Source: Pelorhabdus rhamnosifermentans
Lineage (GTDB): Bacteria > Bacillota > Negativicutes > UMGS1260
DNA length: 64,000 nt
Reading direction: 5' to 3'
Assembly (NCBI RefSeq): GCF_018835585.1
Contig: NZ_JAHGVE010000008.1
Span: 62,001 to 126,000 of the forward strand
The translations under genes and the position numbers were made by a program. Position 1 is the first letter of the stretch. The number at the start of each line of letters is the position of its first letter. The notes under the pieces were generated by a model, which was not told the DNA's origin, ran no database searches, and saw only the letters and a list, made by a program, of their open reading frames with translations. Below are positions 27,903-36,824 of the stretch, piece by piece.

Positions 27903-28919
27903 ATGCAGGATAAAACAGATAAAATTGAGTTATCTCATGGAAGCGGTGGTAGAAAAACGCAGGAGTTGATCAGAACAGTTTTTCAAAAAAACTATTCTAA
28001 TATCATACTTGACCAGATGCTGGATGCTGCCTTATTTGAAATAAAAGGAACAAAACTGGCTTTTTCGACAGATTCATTTGTGATCAATCCGATTTTTTTC
28101 CCTGGTGGCGATATCGGTAAATTGGCCGTTTATGGAACGGTTAATGATTTAGCAGTCAGTGGTGCCAAACCGTATTATATGAGTGTGGGTATGATATTGG
28201 AAGAAGGCTTTTCGATAGATGATTTACGGAGAATAGCGGATTCGATGGCTTTAGCAGCGAATCATGCGAAAGTTCAGATTGTAACTGGCGATACGAAGGT
28301 AGTCGAAAAAGGTTCAGTTGATAAAATATTTATTAATACTTCTGCCATCGGAATTATTCCCAGTCATATTCATTTACATCCTGCAAATATTTGTCCAGGA
28401 GATGTGATTATTGTTAGCGGCCAATTTGGGGAGCATGGATTAGTTATAAAAACTAGAAGGCAGGAGTTTGCTTTTGATACTCCTATTGAAAGTGATTGTG
28501 CAAGTCTTTTACCGCTAACACAATCTTTGCTTGCATATGGAAATAAATTGCGTTGTATGCGGGATATAACCCGGGGTGGGGTAGCTACAACGCTTAATGA
28601 ACTTGCAGAACAGAGTAGTTTGACCTTTAAAATTGAAGAAAATCTACTGCCTGTTTCCCCTGTTGTTAAAGGGGCTTGTAAAATGTTAGGCATGGATCCG
28701 CTTTATCTTGCAAATGAAGGCAAACTAGTGGCGATTGTAGCACCTGATTCTGCTGAAGATATACTACATAGATTACACTGTTTAGAAAAAGGAAAGAATG
28801 CTAGCATTATTGGCAGAGTGGAGCGAGAATTACCTGGAATGGTTATAATAAAAACTTCCTTGGGCGGTCAACGCATTTTGCCAATGCTTGAGGGAGATCC
28901 GTTACCAAGATTATGTTAA
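27903..28919 (+). CDS. hypE: Hydrogenase maturation protein HypE
   Basis: 338 residues of the AIR-synthase-like family. SHGSGGRKTQ at the N-terminus, AFSTDSFVINPIFFPGGDIG, and the C-terminal PRLC whose Cys carries the thiocarbamate. It dehydrates the carbamoyl group from HypF to cyanide. Last intact gene of the operon. No endopeptidase gene (HyaD, HybD or HycI type) follows, which agrees with a large subunit that needs no cleavage. Confidence 0.97.
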   Translation: MQDKTDKIELSHGSGGRKTQELIRTVFQKNYSNIILDQMLDAALFEIKGTKLAFSTDSFVINPIFFPGGDIGKLAVYGTVNDLAVSGAKPYYMSVGMILEEGFSIDDLRRIADSMALAANHAKVQIVTGDTKVVEKGSVDKIFINTSAIGIIPSHIHLHPANICPGDVIIVSGQFGEHGLVIKTRRQEFAFDTPIESDCASLLPLTQSLLAYGNKLRCMRDITRGGVATTLNELAEQSSLTFKIEENLLPVSPVVKGACKMLGMDPLYLANEGKLVAIVAPDSAEDILHRLHCLEKGKNASIIGRVERELPGMVIIKTSLGGQRILPMLEGDPLPRLC

Positions 28920-28939
28920 GGGGTGAAATGTGGCAAGAA

Positions 28940-29179
28940 GGTTCGTTTGTTGATGGCTTGGGGGTAGGGGATGTCGGTAACATCGTTCTTCGTGATCGCA
29001 GCAAATTATCCCAAGACGGTGTTTTCATTGTGGTCGTAACAATCGATAAGGAGAGCGGCTGTGTTGTAGCCGGACCGGATTTAGTGTCTCGTGGTTTTGT
29101 CTATGTGCGGGAGTCGGGTCAATTGATGGCTGAAGTCAAACAAAAGATTAAGCAGATTCTAGCGAATCTACGAGCCTAG
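28940..29179 (+). pseudogene. RNase J C-terminal fragment
   Basis: Starting about 20 nt after hypE, the frame encodes SFVDGLGVGDVGNIVLRDR, LSQDGVFIVVVTIDKESG and GPDLVSRGFVYVRESGQLM, a piece of the beta-CASP to C-terminal part of RNase J, then stops. The nuclease domain and the real C-terminal end are missing and no start or SD is seen. It is a fossil left by recombination at the hypE border. Confidence 0.85.
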
Positions 29180-29212
29180 TCAAATCACCGAGTGGGCCAT
29201 GATTAATACGCG

Positions 29213-29619
29213 ACAACAGATAATCCCTTTGCAGGCAGAGTCATATGCGGATCTTGCGGTCAGATTTTTGGACGGAAGGTATGGAACTCTAACGATGAAA
29301 GGCTCAGAAGGATTATCTGGCGGTGCAATGGTAAATATGTTATGAAAGGCAAAAATGGTTGTAACAGCAAGTATATCGACGATAGGGTTTTGTATCATGC
29401 ATTTATAAATGTGTTTATGCACTGATTGAAAACAAGGGTTACTTTTTTGACAAATGCCAAGAACTGTGGGAAAACGGTAATCTGTTTCGACGCTATAAAG
29501 CAAAACAGTATACTAGAATCATAACTGAAGCTGAGCCAATAAATGAATTTGATATTGACCTATATTTTGCATTGGTAGAAAAAGTGATAGTTTATGATGA
29601 CGGCAGAATAAAAGGTTAG
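29213..29619 (+). pseudogene. Serine site-specific recombinase C-terminal fragment (frameshifted)
   Basis: NPFAGRVICGSCGQIFGRKVW and IIWRCNGKYV, GCNSKYID are the zinc beta-ribbon of large serine recombinases. A frameshift near 29415 separates this from NALIENKGYFF-like and ITEAEPINEFDIDLYFALVEKVIVYDDGRIKG, the usual C-terminal end. The catalytic N-terminal domain is gone. It marks a decayed integrative element. Confidence 0.8.
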
Positions 29620-29756
29620 TTGACCTACCTGCATTTTTCCGAGAGTTCTTGCCAGTATTAGCATACTTAAAAAGACCAGTGTCGTTTGCCAAGTATCTCG
29701 GAGAAATTAATTAACATCTAACGGGCTTTCAACCTTTCATTGATTATGCTGAAAAG

Positions 29757-29790
29757 GAGGATCAGCAACTAATAATGTTGGCTGATCCTT
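29757..29790 (-). terminator. Terminator of ferritin-like pseudogene
   Basis: AGGATCAGC pairs with GCTGATCCT; on the - strand TCCTTTTC follows. It lies just after the stop of the pseudogene on that strand. Confidence 0.6.
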
Positions 29791-29797
29791 CAGACTT

Positions 29798-30150
29798 CTA
29801 TTGGGTAAGCTGGTTGGACATATTTGAGCCTAGCTGCATGGTTTGACCGGAATTTTGATTTTGTTGTTGGATGACTGGTTTACTCTGCTGTATTAATTGC
29901 CCTTCTTTTGGGTTAAGCAGAGTAATTAACTCTTCTAACTATCCAACATGTTTCAGTTCCTCATCGGCTATTTAATATAGTGCTTGTTTAACGCGCTGGT
30001 CTTGGGTGGCCATTGCGTGTGCTTCGTAATCAATGATCGCTTCATATTCGCCCACGACATCGGCGCGGAGTGCCTGGACAAGTTCGTCTGAAGAAAGTTG
30101 TGCTGACGTTTGCAATAAACGGATTGCTTATCATAGCCCAAAATCCCTCC
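29798..30150 (-). pseudogene. Ferritin-like (COQ7/rubrerythrin-type) protein pseudogene
   Basis: On the - strand the segments SAQLSSDELVQALRADVVG, EYEAIIDYEAHAMATQDQR and IADEELKHVG give the helix motifs of a ferritin-like domain, followed by LITLLNPKEGQLIQQ and a Gln/Asn-rich tail. In-frame stops follow KQALY and HVG, and the SD-linked ATG (AGGAGGG, near 30143) is out of frame with the core. So at least three lesions kill the gene. The type resembles small ferritin-like cargo or demethoxyubiquinone-hydroxylase-like proteins of Clostridia. Confidence 0.8.
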
Positions 30151-30177
30151 TCGTACATATGATGGGATGAATTGCAA

Positions 30178-30555
30178 TATTATTCATTTTATATTCTGCA
30201 ATTAGAAGCGAGATTGAGAAGTGAGCTACTTCCATCAGGGGAGGCGAAGAAACAGACCGATGTCATCCTGGTAAATCATACGGAACATCTTAAAATGTTT
30301 AATCTCATCATCTCTGATCGATTTTATGATCACATAATGTTCCTAATCAGGGACAATACTTAGTAAATACTGGTAGAACATTCGGTCGTGATTTTCGTCA
30401 CCTAATGCTTTCAGTATTAAAGAGAACATTCCCATTTTGCTAGGTCACAGCATTTTGGGCTATATGAGTAGTGCAGAATACCTGCCTCCTAAAATTTATC
30501 AAATTTGACTCAAGAGTCGACTATATCGACTAAGCGAAATATAGGGATCTTTTAT
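30178..30555. other. Gene-free stretch
   Basis: AT-rich. A 63-codon frame at 30172-30363 (+) has no SD and no family I know. No hairpin terminator or repeat found. Confidence 0.4.
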
Positions 30556-30786
30556 TTAACACCGCGGAATTGGCATAACACTAATAATCTGTTGGCAACG
30601 TATAAAAGTTACCCTATGTCCAATTTGCAATTCTATGTGGTCGTGTTCCACTTCCAATAACTTTCCATACAATGAATTGCGGGTTGTCTCAACTACTACT
30701 TCCATTCCCATAACTGATATTAATCTTTTCAGCCAAGAAGGTTCAACCGGGGTTATCATTTCAGGTAGCTCATATCTGTATTTCAT
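30556..30786 (-). CDS. DUF2642 (YuzF-like) protein
   Basis: 76 residues. GMEVVVETTRNSLYGKLLEVEHDHIELQ and a closing FIRCQQIISVMPIP fit the small Sm-like DUF2642 family of spore formers, related to spore-coat-associated proteins. SD AGGGAGGC lies before the ATG. Function unknown. Confidence 0.8.
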   Translation of the reverse strand: MKYRYELPEMITPVEPSWLKRLISVMGMEVVVETTRNSLYGKLLEVEHDHIELQIGHRVTFIRCQQIISVMPIPRC

Positions 30787-31320
30787 TAAAGAAAAAGCCT
30801 CCCTTCTTATGCAATAATGTATACTACATAATATGCTAAAGATGCATTATTGGTTCAGTGTAGTAGGTAAAGGATTGCAGGTACAATAAAGACGAAGGGG
30901 GTGTCGCACTAAGAAATCGCAAGATGGTTTGTTTACTTTTTTTGCTGATGAGTTTAAGGATAAGCAGGCAATAATAATTGATAATAAACAACCACCCAAG
31001 AGTTTGTCTGGGGAATAAAGGACGTAGTACGGGCTTTTTTTAAAGTTAAGGCCGGTTAATTTTGAGGTAGATAAATGTATTCTGATAAAACAATAAGGTG
31101 CACACATGAAACAAGGGAGACAGACAACGCGTTTAATATATGTAGAGGAGTTTTTGATGGATAGGCCGACTGGCGGCTTTAGAATTGGGTAGGTCGTGAT
31201 AACACTTGGAATTTTATGTTGGAAGATTAATTGTAAATTCTTTGTAGTTGATAACTTTGCATGTGGTTTAAGGAGAAGTCTTTGTACAGTGAACATTTTT
31301 CATCTTACTTACATATCTTG
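30787..31320. other. Gene-free stretch before truncated comM
   Basis: No frame with family likeness. Short stop-broken stretches suggest decayed sequence. The end, CTTACATATCTTGACCACC, is the junction to the comM copy. Confidence 0.4.
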
Positions 31321-32198
31321 ACCACCAGGGGCAGGTAAGACGATGCTGGCCAAGGCTCTGCCGTCTATCATGCCGAAAATGACAAATGAAGAGGCTTTGG
31401 AAGTAACTAAAATTTATAGTGTTAGTGGTATGATGGATCATGTACGGGGACTTGTGAGAACGCGGCCCTTTCGTAGTCCGCATCACACGACATCAGCAAT
31501 TGGTATGATTGGCGGTGGGCGTATTCCCCGCCCCGGTGAAGTCAGTTTAAGTCATTATGGGGTATTATTTTTGGATGAATTGCCGGAATTTCCCCGTACG
31601 GTATTGGAAGTCCTTCGTCAGCCCCTAGAAGACGGACAAGTCACCATTGCCCGCGTGAATGCCACGGTGACCTATCCCGCGCAAATATTACTGATCAGTT
31701 CAGCCAATCCATGTCCGTGCGGATTTTTTGGTGACCCCAGCGGGACCTGCTGCTGCTCAGCCGCGGATATTCGACGTTATACAAAAAAAATATCCGGCCC
31801 GTTATTGGATCGGATTGATATTCATTTGCCTGTAGCGCGTCTTGATTATCAGGACTTGCTAGACAAAAAAAAAGTAGGCAGAAAATTCAGATACTATTCG
31901 TCAGCGTGTAGAGGAAGTCCGTCAAGTGGAACGGCAGCGTTTAGCGAAGTGGGGCGTTTTTTGCAATGGTGCGATGAGTCATAAACAGGTAGTAAAAACC
32001 TGTCAACTTTCTGTTGAAGCAGAGAAGCTAGTGAAACAGGCTTTTCAAAAACTTAACTTAAGTGCCAGAGTCTATGAGCGGATTCTTAAAGTGTCTCGCA
32101 CGATTGCCGATTTGGCACAAAGTGAATTAATTGAAGGCGTTCATGTGGCCGAAGCCATTTATTATCGGAGTAATTTATTTGATGGACCCAATTTATAG
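31321..32198 (+). pseudogene. Second comM copy, 5'-truncated and frameshifted
   Basis: Begins abruptly inside Walker A ([15 protein letters not shown]) and runs to the natural comM C-terminus. It is nearly identical over long stretches to 16781-17653, for example [20 protein letters not shown] and the Cys-rich [11 protein letters not shown]. The first 220 residues are missing. A frameshift in the A-run near 31870 (DKKK) splits the rest into two frames. It cannot make an active ATPase. Many third-position differences show it is not a freshly made exact copy. Confidence 0.92.
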
Positions 32199-32238
32199 TA
32201 CAATTTGTGGAATTGAAATAATGCATATGATCAAGAAG

Positions 32239-32287
32239 AACTGTCGGATTAGCGATATAAATTATCGCTGGTGAGACAGTTTTTTTG
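32239..32287 (+). terminator. Terminator after comM copy
   Basis: AACTGTC...GACAGTT with an inner AGCGATA...TATCGCT helix, followed by TTTTTTTG. Not found after the first comM copy, so the 3' flanks of the two copies differ. Confidence 0.85.
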
Positions 32288-32690
32288 TTCCTTTTGCAAT
32301 TTCTCCAATTACATATAATGTAATTGGAGAAAAAAGGGCGCACAAAAACAGAGGAACATTTTCCGCCACTGAGACCCCATCTGCCACCTTGTATTTTGTT
32401 ATGCAGCTTATTCACATTGTGCAGAACTGCTGTTTAAGATCAATCGGAGAGAAACGTATCACCTTTAACGGCGAAAAATGGTATCAATTCTTGTAAAATC
32501 AGGGGTTGATGCTTTTCTTCTGTTAGGTCATAAACTATCGGATTATAATCAGGTGTTCTGTGCATTTTACGGTAGGATCGCCTCCAACAATCAAATTCAA
32601 ATGATTTACAGATATAGGGAGCGGCTATCTTAGATAATTATATTAACAGTTGCAGACTGATAGGAATTGCGCCATCCGCAAATCAAAGTC
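32288..32690. other. Gene-free stretch
   Basis: About 400 nt without a supported gene. One short palindrome (CTCCAATTACATATAATGTAATTGGAG) at 32302-32328 is the only structure seen. Confidence 0.4.
32302..32328. repeat. Short perfect palindrome
   Basis: TCTCCAATTACAT and ATGTAATTGGAGA are complementary around a few bases. It could be an operator or an IS end; no T run. Confidence 0.4.
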
Positions 32691-33000
32691 TTATTTTAGA
32701 TTAATTTCAGTCTCAAAAACAATCACTGCTTGTCCACCCATTTTTACTTTAAATGGGCAACCATTGACAATATCTACTTGAACTTCTACGATACCACTGC
32801 GACCAATTACTGATCCTTGTTCTCCTTTAAATTTGAAAATTGAGCTATTATGTTGAACTAATTGGTGTTTAACAAGATAAGCACCCAGAGGACCATTTGC
32901 GTTACCTGTAACCGGATCTTCAGCAATGCCAATGGCCGGAGCAAACATTCTTCCATGAGTTAGTATTCCGGGAGTACTTGAATCACAGCGCCTGAAACGT
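32691..33000 (-). pseudogene. PhzF family isomerase, C-terminal fragment
   Basis: ILTHGRMFAPAIGIAEDPV, TGNANGPLGAYLVKHQLV and GRSGIVEVQVDI are the C-terminal half of PhzF/YddE-like epimerase proteins. The N-terminal half is missing. Upstream the frame runs without a start into sequence of another frame (NVPRQNVSGAVIQVLPEY), so a frameshift or junction lies near 32990. Confidence 0.8.
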
Positions 33001-33084
33001 TTTGTCTCGGTACATTCAAAATTCCATCCTCCTTCACTTTACAAAGATTTCAGGTTGTACTTAAACGGTATGGCCACTAGCAAA

Positions 33085-33298
33085 GTATGAGCCGTAAAGG
33101 TAACACTTATGACAATGCCGTTATGGAGCTTTTTACCGCACATTAAAGCGAGAGCTTGTTCAGGATGCAGATTACAACGATTTCGAACAAGCCCGCATGG
33201 AAATATTTAAATATATTGGAACCTATTATAATACTAAATGCATACACTCTGCATTAGGATGGCCAAGCTCAGAAGAATTTGAATCACAAAATCTTTAA
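33085..33298 (+). mobile_element. IS3-family transposase OrfB remnant
   Basis: SMSRKGNTYDNAVMELF, then after a one-base deletion YRTLKRELVQDADYNDFEQAR and IFKYIGTYYNTKCIHSALGW. This is the end of the DDE integrase core of IS3/IS150-type OrfB, with the catalytic Glu region. The upstream three quarters are lost. Confidence 0.85.
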
Positions 33299-33500
33299 CT
33301 TTATGTCTATTTTTTGACCTGTCCATTTAAAAGTGTCTGCTAATTATGGACATTATTTAGTATTTTCAAACAATAATGCTATTGCTACAATAAAAATATG
33401 TTAAGAATAAAACGTATATAAAGTAAAGTGCGAAAAACATAAAATTTATATTTTACAAGATTAAACTACTATTAATTTCACAAATAAAGAGGTGATGATA

Positions 33501-35051
33501 TTGGAAAGCTTAACAACACGAGAAACAAAAAGCCTTACTTTTTTAGCAAAATCCGATGGTTATGTTTCTGCTGACAGACTAGCTGATTTTTTGAATGTGT
33601 CTAAAAAAACAATTTATCGCGACATAGTATCAATAAAAAAGAAAATGGGTAACGATGTTATCAAACAAAGTAAAGGTAAAGGTTTTCGAATCGAGTTATC
33701 TTCTTTGAATATAATAAATCATAATAATATGGATGATTATCGGCAAAATCACTTTTTAGGAATGACTGCTGCTGAACGCAGAAAAAATTTATTAATATTA
33801 CTGTTGCTGCAATCACCACAAGAAACATCAATAAAGAGTTTATCTGAATATTATTATGTTAGTAATGCTTCTATTGTAAATGATTTAAATAGTATTGAAA
33901 AACAACTGGGGTTATATAAATTAACTATGATTCGTTCTCATAAGGGAACTTATATAAATGGTAAAGAAAAAGACATACGTAAAATGTTAATGCATATTTT
34001 TGAGTATTTGCCAGGCTTTTTTCAAGGAAACCTTAATTTAGACAGAGAGGGCTATCATTATATATTTAAAGAAATTTCCAATGAAGATCTTGATTTTGTT
34101 GGGCACTTATTCAACGATACTGAAAATATGTTACATGCCAGTATTAAGGATCCATATTGTATAAATATCTTCACGCATTTGATTATTTTGATTAAGCGAT
34201 TACGAAATAGTAGTTTTAAAGCTGATTACGAAATTTTACAAGAAAAAGATACTGAAATAAAAAACGAGCAAATATTCCAAGTTGCACAATATATTATTCA
34301 ACAAATTAATACTTATATTAATTTGGAAGTACCTGAAATTGAAGTATTTTATATTTACCAATATTTAATCTCTTCTGGTTGTGGTATGGAAGTAAGCGAA
34401 CAGTTCACTATGGGAATAACTCCTAAAGATTCCAAAGAAAAAGAAATAACTTTTCAATTAATCCACAATGTTTCTCGAAATCTAAATGTTGATTTTATTA
34501 ATGATGTTGCCTTGCAGCAAAATTTGTTTTTGCATATGCGCTCTTTACTGAAAAGAGTACAATATGATATTTCTGTGTGTAATCCACTTTTGCAAGAAAT
34601 AAAAAAAGAATTTTCGATTATGTTTGAAATTGTAAGGAGAAATCTTGCCGAACAGACAATCTTTTCTGATTTACGGAATATAAGCGACGATGAAATTAGT
34701 TATATTGTAATTTATTTTCAAGCTTCTTTAGAAAAGCAACCATCTGTAAGACGTGTATTAATTGTTTGCTCTTCGGGGGTAGGCACATCACACTTACTCA
34801 AAAATAGAGTAAAAAATGCTTTTCCTGAATGGGAGATCGTTGGTACTATTTCAGCAAATCATATTGCACAAGTTTTAGATAATGAAAAAATAGATTTAAT
34901 ATTAACAACTATTCAACTGAAAATACAAAAAGACATCCCTATTATTTTAGTTAGTGCTCTATTCAATAGGATTGATATTTTAAAAGTAAGAAATGTTTGG
35001 CAGACATATTGTGAACGCAATTTAATTAAGGAGGATGACAATGAAAATTGA
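33501..35051 (+). CDS. BglG/MtlR-type PRD transcriptional regulator with EIIB-like domain
   Basis: About 516 residues. N-terminal HTH (SADRLADFLNVSKKTIYRDI), a second winged helix (TSIKSLSEYYYVSNASIVNDL), two PRD domains (about 180-390) and an EIIB-like domain with the Cys in LIVCSSGVGTSHLLKNR near 418. No C-terminal EIIA; that function is the next gene. PRDs and EIIB are phosphorylation sites that sense PTS flux. TTG 33501 fits SD AAAGAGGTGAT. It heads the sugar operon and overlaps the EIIA start. Confidence 0.9.
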   Translation: MESLTTRETKSLTFLAKSDGYVSADRLADFLNVSKKTIYRDIVSIKKKMGNDVIKQSKGKGFRIELSSLNIINHNNMDDYRQNHFLGMTAAERRKNLLILLLLQSPQETSIKSLSEYYYVSNASIVNDLNSIEKQLGLYKLTMIRSHKGTYINGKEKDIRKMLMHIFEYLPGFFQGNLNLDREGYHYIFKEISNEDLDFVGHLFNDTENMLHASIKDPYCINIFTHLIILIKRLRNSSFKADYEILQEKDTEIKNEQIFQVAQYIIQQINTYINLEVPEIEVFYIYQYLISSGCGMEVSEQFTMGITPKDSKEKEITFQLIHNVSRNLNVDFINDVALQQNLFLHMRSLLKRVQYDISVCNPLLQEIKKEFSIMFEIVRRNLAEQTIFSDLRNISDDEISYIVIYFQASLEKQPSVRRVLIVCSSGVGTSHLLKNRVKNAFPEWEIVGTISANHIAQVLDNEKIDLILTTIQLKIQKDIPIILVSALFNRIDILKVRNVWQTYCERNLIKEDDNEN

Positions 35052-35499
35052 GCAGATTTTAAATGAAAACTTAATTGATCTGGACATGAAAGCTACTACT
35101 AAGGATGAGGCTATTCGTGAACTTACAGATAGACTTTATAAGGAAGGAAAAGTGTGCAACGATGAATTATTCGTTAAGGATGTTTATCTCCGTGAGTCAG
35201 AAGGAAAGACAGGTATTGGCGGGCATATTGCAATTCCGCATGGCAAGTCAGATGCCGTATGCGTAACGTCTATAGCAGTTGGCAGAACAAAAAACGATTT
35301 GGTATGGGAATCTTTTGATGATTTACCGGTACATATTGTTATTTTGTTTGCAGTTAGAAATGTGGATAAAACAACAGTTCATGTTAAATTGTTATCTCAA
35401 GTAGCTACTGCTTTAGCGGATGATGAAATGTTAAAAAAATTACTCACTACCCAAAATAAAAAGGAGGTGATTCGCTTGTTATCTCAGCAAATACAATGA
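35041..35499 (+). CDS. PTS fructose-type EIIA component
   Basis: 152 residues, PTS_EIIA_2 fold. The active-site histidine is in HIAIPHGKSDAV near residue 63. ATG 35041 is set by SD AAGGAGG, and overlaps the regulator stop. It passes phosphate from HPr to the EIIB gene downstream and probably also signals to the regulator. Confidence 0.93.
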   Translation: MKIEQILNENLIDLDMKATTKDEAIRELTDRLYKEGKVCNDELFVKDVYLRESEGKTGIGGHIAIPHGKSDAVCVTSIAVGRTKNDLVWESFDDLPVHIVILFAVRNVDKTTVHVKLLSQVATALADDEMLKKLLTTQNKKEVIRLLSQQIQ

Positions 35500-35580
35500 T
35501 AGCAATTTATAAAAAGAAGATTATTGAAGAAAATTTTAGAAACTCGTTTATTACAATTCATTTAAAAAGAGGTTGTAATT

Positions 35581-36450
35581 ATGTTAATCGAAATGAAAGA
35601 AATGTTGGAAGTAGCACAGGAACACAAATTTGCAGTACCTGCCTTTAATGCAGGTACTGGACAACTATTAACTGCTATGATGGAAAGCGCAGAAGAAAAA
35701 CAGGCCCCTGTCATTATGGCAATTCATCCAGATGAATTGAGCTTTTTGCGTGATAGTTTTATTGCAAGTGTCCTTTACGAAGCGAACCACACCAAAATTC
35801 CTATGGTGTTGCACTTAGACCATGGTTCATCTTATGAACAGTGTATTCATGCAATTCAAATAGGATTTAACTCTGTTATGATTGATGGTTCACATTTGTC
35901 ATTTGAAAAAAATATCGCTTTGACGAAAAAAGTAGTAGAAGCAGCACATCCAGTTGGAGTCTTTGTAGAAGGAGAGTTAGGTACGATTGGCAACACGGGT
36001 AATTCTATCGAAAATGGCACAACCGAAATTACCTATACAAATCCAGAGGATGCAAAAGAATTTGTTGAAAAAACTGGTGTAGATTCTTTAGCTATTGCAA
36101 TTGGTACCGCCCATGGAATTTATCCAAAAGGATTTATTCCGAAATTAAAACTGGATCTTATTACTGAAATCAAAAACAAAGTAAATGTACCCTTGGTATT
36201 ACATGGTGGATCTAGTAATCCAGATAAAGAAATTGCCGATTCTGTAAAACTAGGTATTTCCAAGATTAATATTTCTAGTGATATCAAATTCAGTTTCATG
36301 ACAGCAGTACAAAAATATCTGGCCGAAAAGGGCTTGGAACGTGAACCAAATGTTATCTATCCGTCTTGTATTCGTGCCTGCCGTGATACTATTGAACAAA
36401 AAATGGCATTGTTTAACGACCTAGATAAAGTAAAATATTTTAAATTATAA
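35581..36450 (+). CDS. Class II ketose-bisphosphate aldolase
   Basis: 289 residues. HLDHGSSYEQCIHAIQIGFNSVMIDGSHL carries the zinc histidine and catalytic Asp, VFVEGELGTIGNTGN, and VLHGGSSNPDKE with IGTAHGIYP. The family covers fructose- and tagatose-1,6-bisphosphate aldolases (GatY/KbaY/Fba). Here it lies between EIIA and EIIB genes, so it should cleave the phosphorylated sugar made by this system. SD AGAGGTTG. Confidence 0.93.
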   Translation: MLIEMKEMLEVAQEHKFAVPAFNAGTGQLLTAMMESAEEKQAPVIMAIHPDELSFLRDSFIASVLYEANHTKIPMVLHLDHGSSYEQCIHAIQIGFNSVMIDGSHLSFEKNIALTKKVVEAAHPVGVFVEGELGTIGNTGNSIENGTTEITYTNPEDAKEFVEKTGVDSLAIAIGTAHGIYPKGFIPKLKLDLITEIKNKVNVPLVLHGGSSNPDKEIADSVKLGISKINISSDIKFSFMTAVQKYLAEKGLEREPNVIYPSCIRACRDTIEQKMALFNDLDKVKYFKL

Positions 36451-36492
36451 AAATAAAAAGATGGCAGTAAGTCATACAAAAGGAGGTAGAAA

Positions 36493-36804
36493 ATGAAAAT
36501 TGTTGGTGTAGCAGCTTGTGTAGCAGGAATTGCTCATACATATATTGCAAGAGAAAAGCTGATGAAAGCTGCAGAAAAAGTCGGACATGAAATTCACATG
36601 GAAACACAGGGTACGATTGGAACTGAACATGAATTAACACCAGAACAGATTAAAGAGGCTGACATTGTAGTTCTCGCTGTTGATATAAACATCAAGGGAA
36701 AGGACCGGTTTACCGGGAAAAAAATGATAGAAGTTCCTACAGAAGTAGTTATACATTCTACAATGGGCTTACTTAATAAAATGCAAGGAATTGTAAAAAA
36801 ATAG
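36493..36804 (+). CDS. PTS fructose-type EIIB component
   Basis: 103 residues. The phosphocysteine is in VAACVAGIAHTYIAREKL near residue 9-11; METQGTIGTEHELTPEQI is typical of fructose-family IIB. It receives phosphate from EIIA and gives it to the sugar in EIIC. SD AAGGAGG. Confidence 0.95.
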   Translation: MKIVGVAACVAGIAHTYIAREKLMKAAEKVGHEIHMETQGTIGTEHELTPEQIKEADIVVLAVDINIKGKDRFTGKKMIEVPTEVVIHSTMGLLNKMQGIVKK

Positions 36805-36824
36805 GAAAAAGGGAGGATGGATAT

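Noticed and set aside
30172-30363. 63-codon frame as a gene
   Set aside because: No SD, no known family, lies in decayed sequence.
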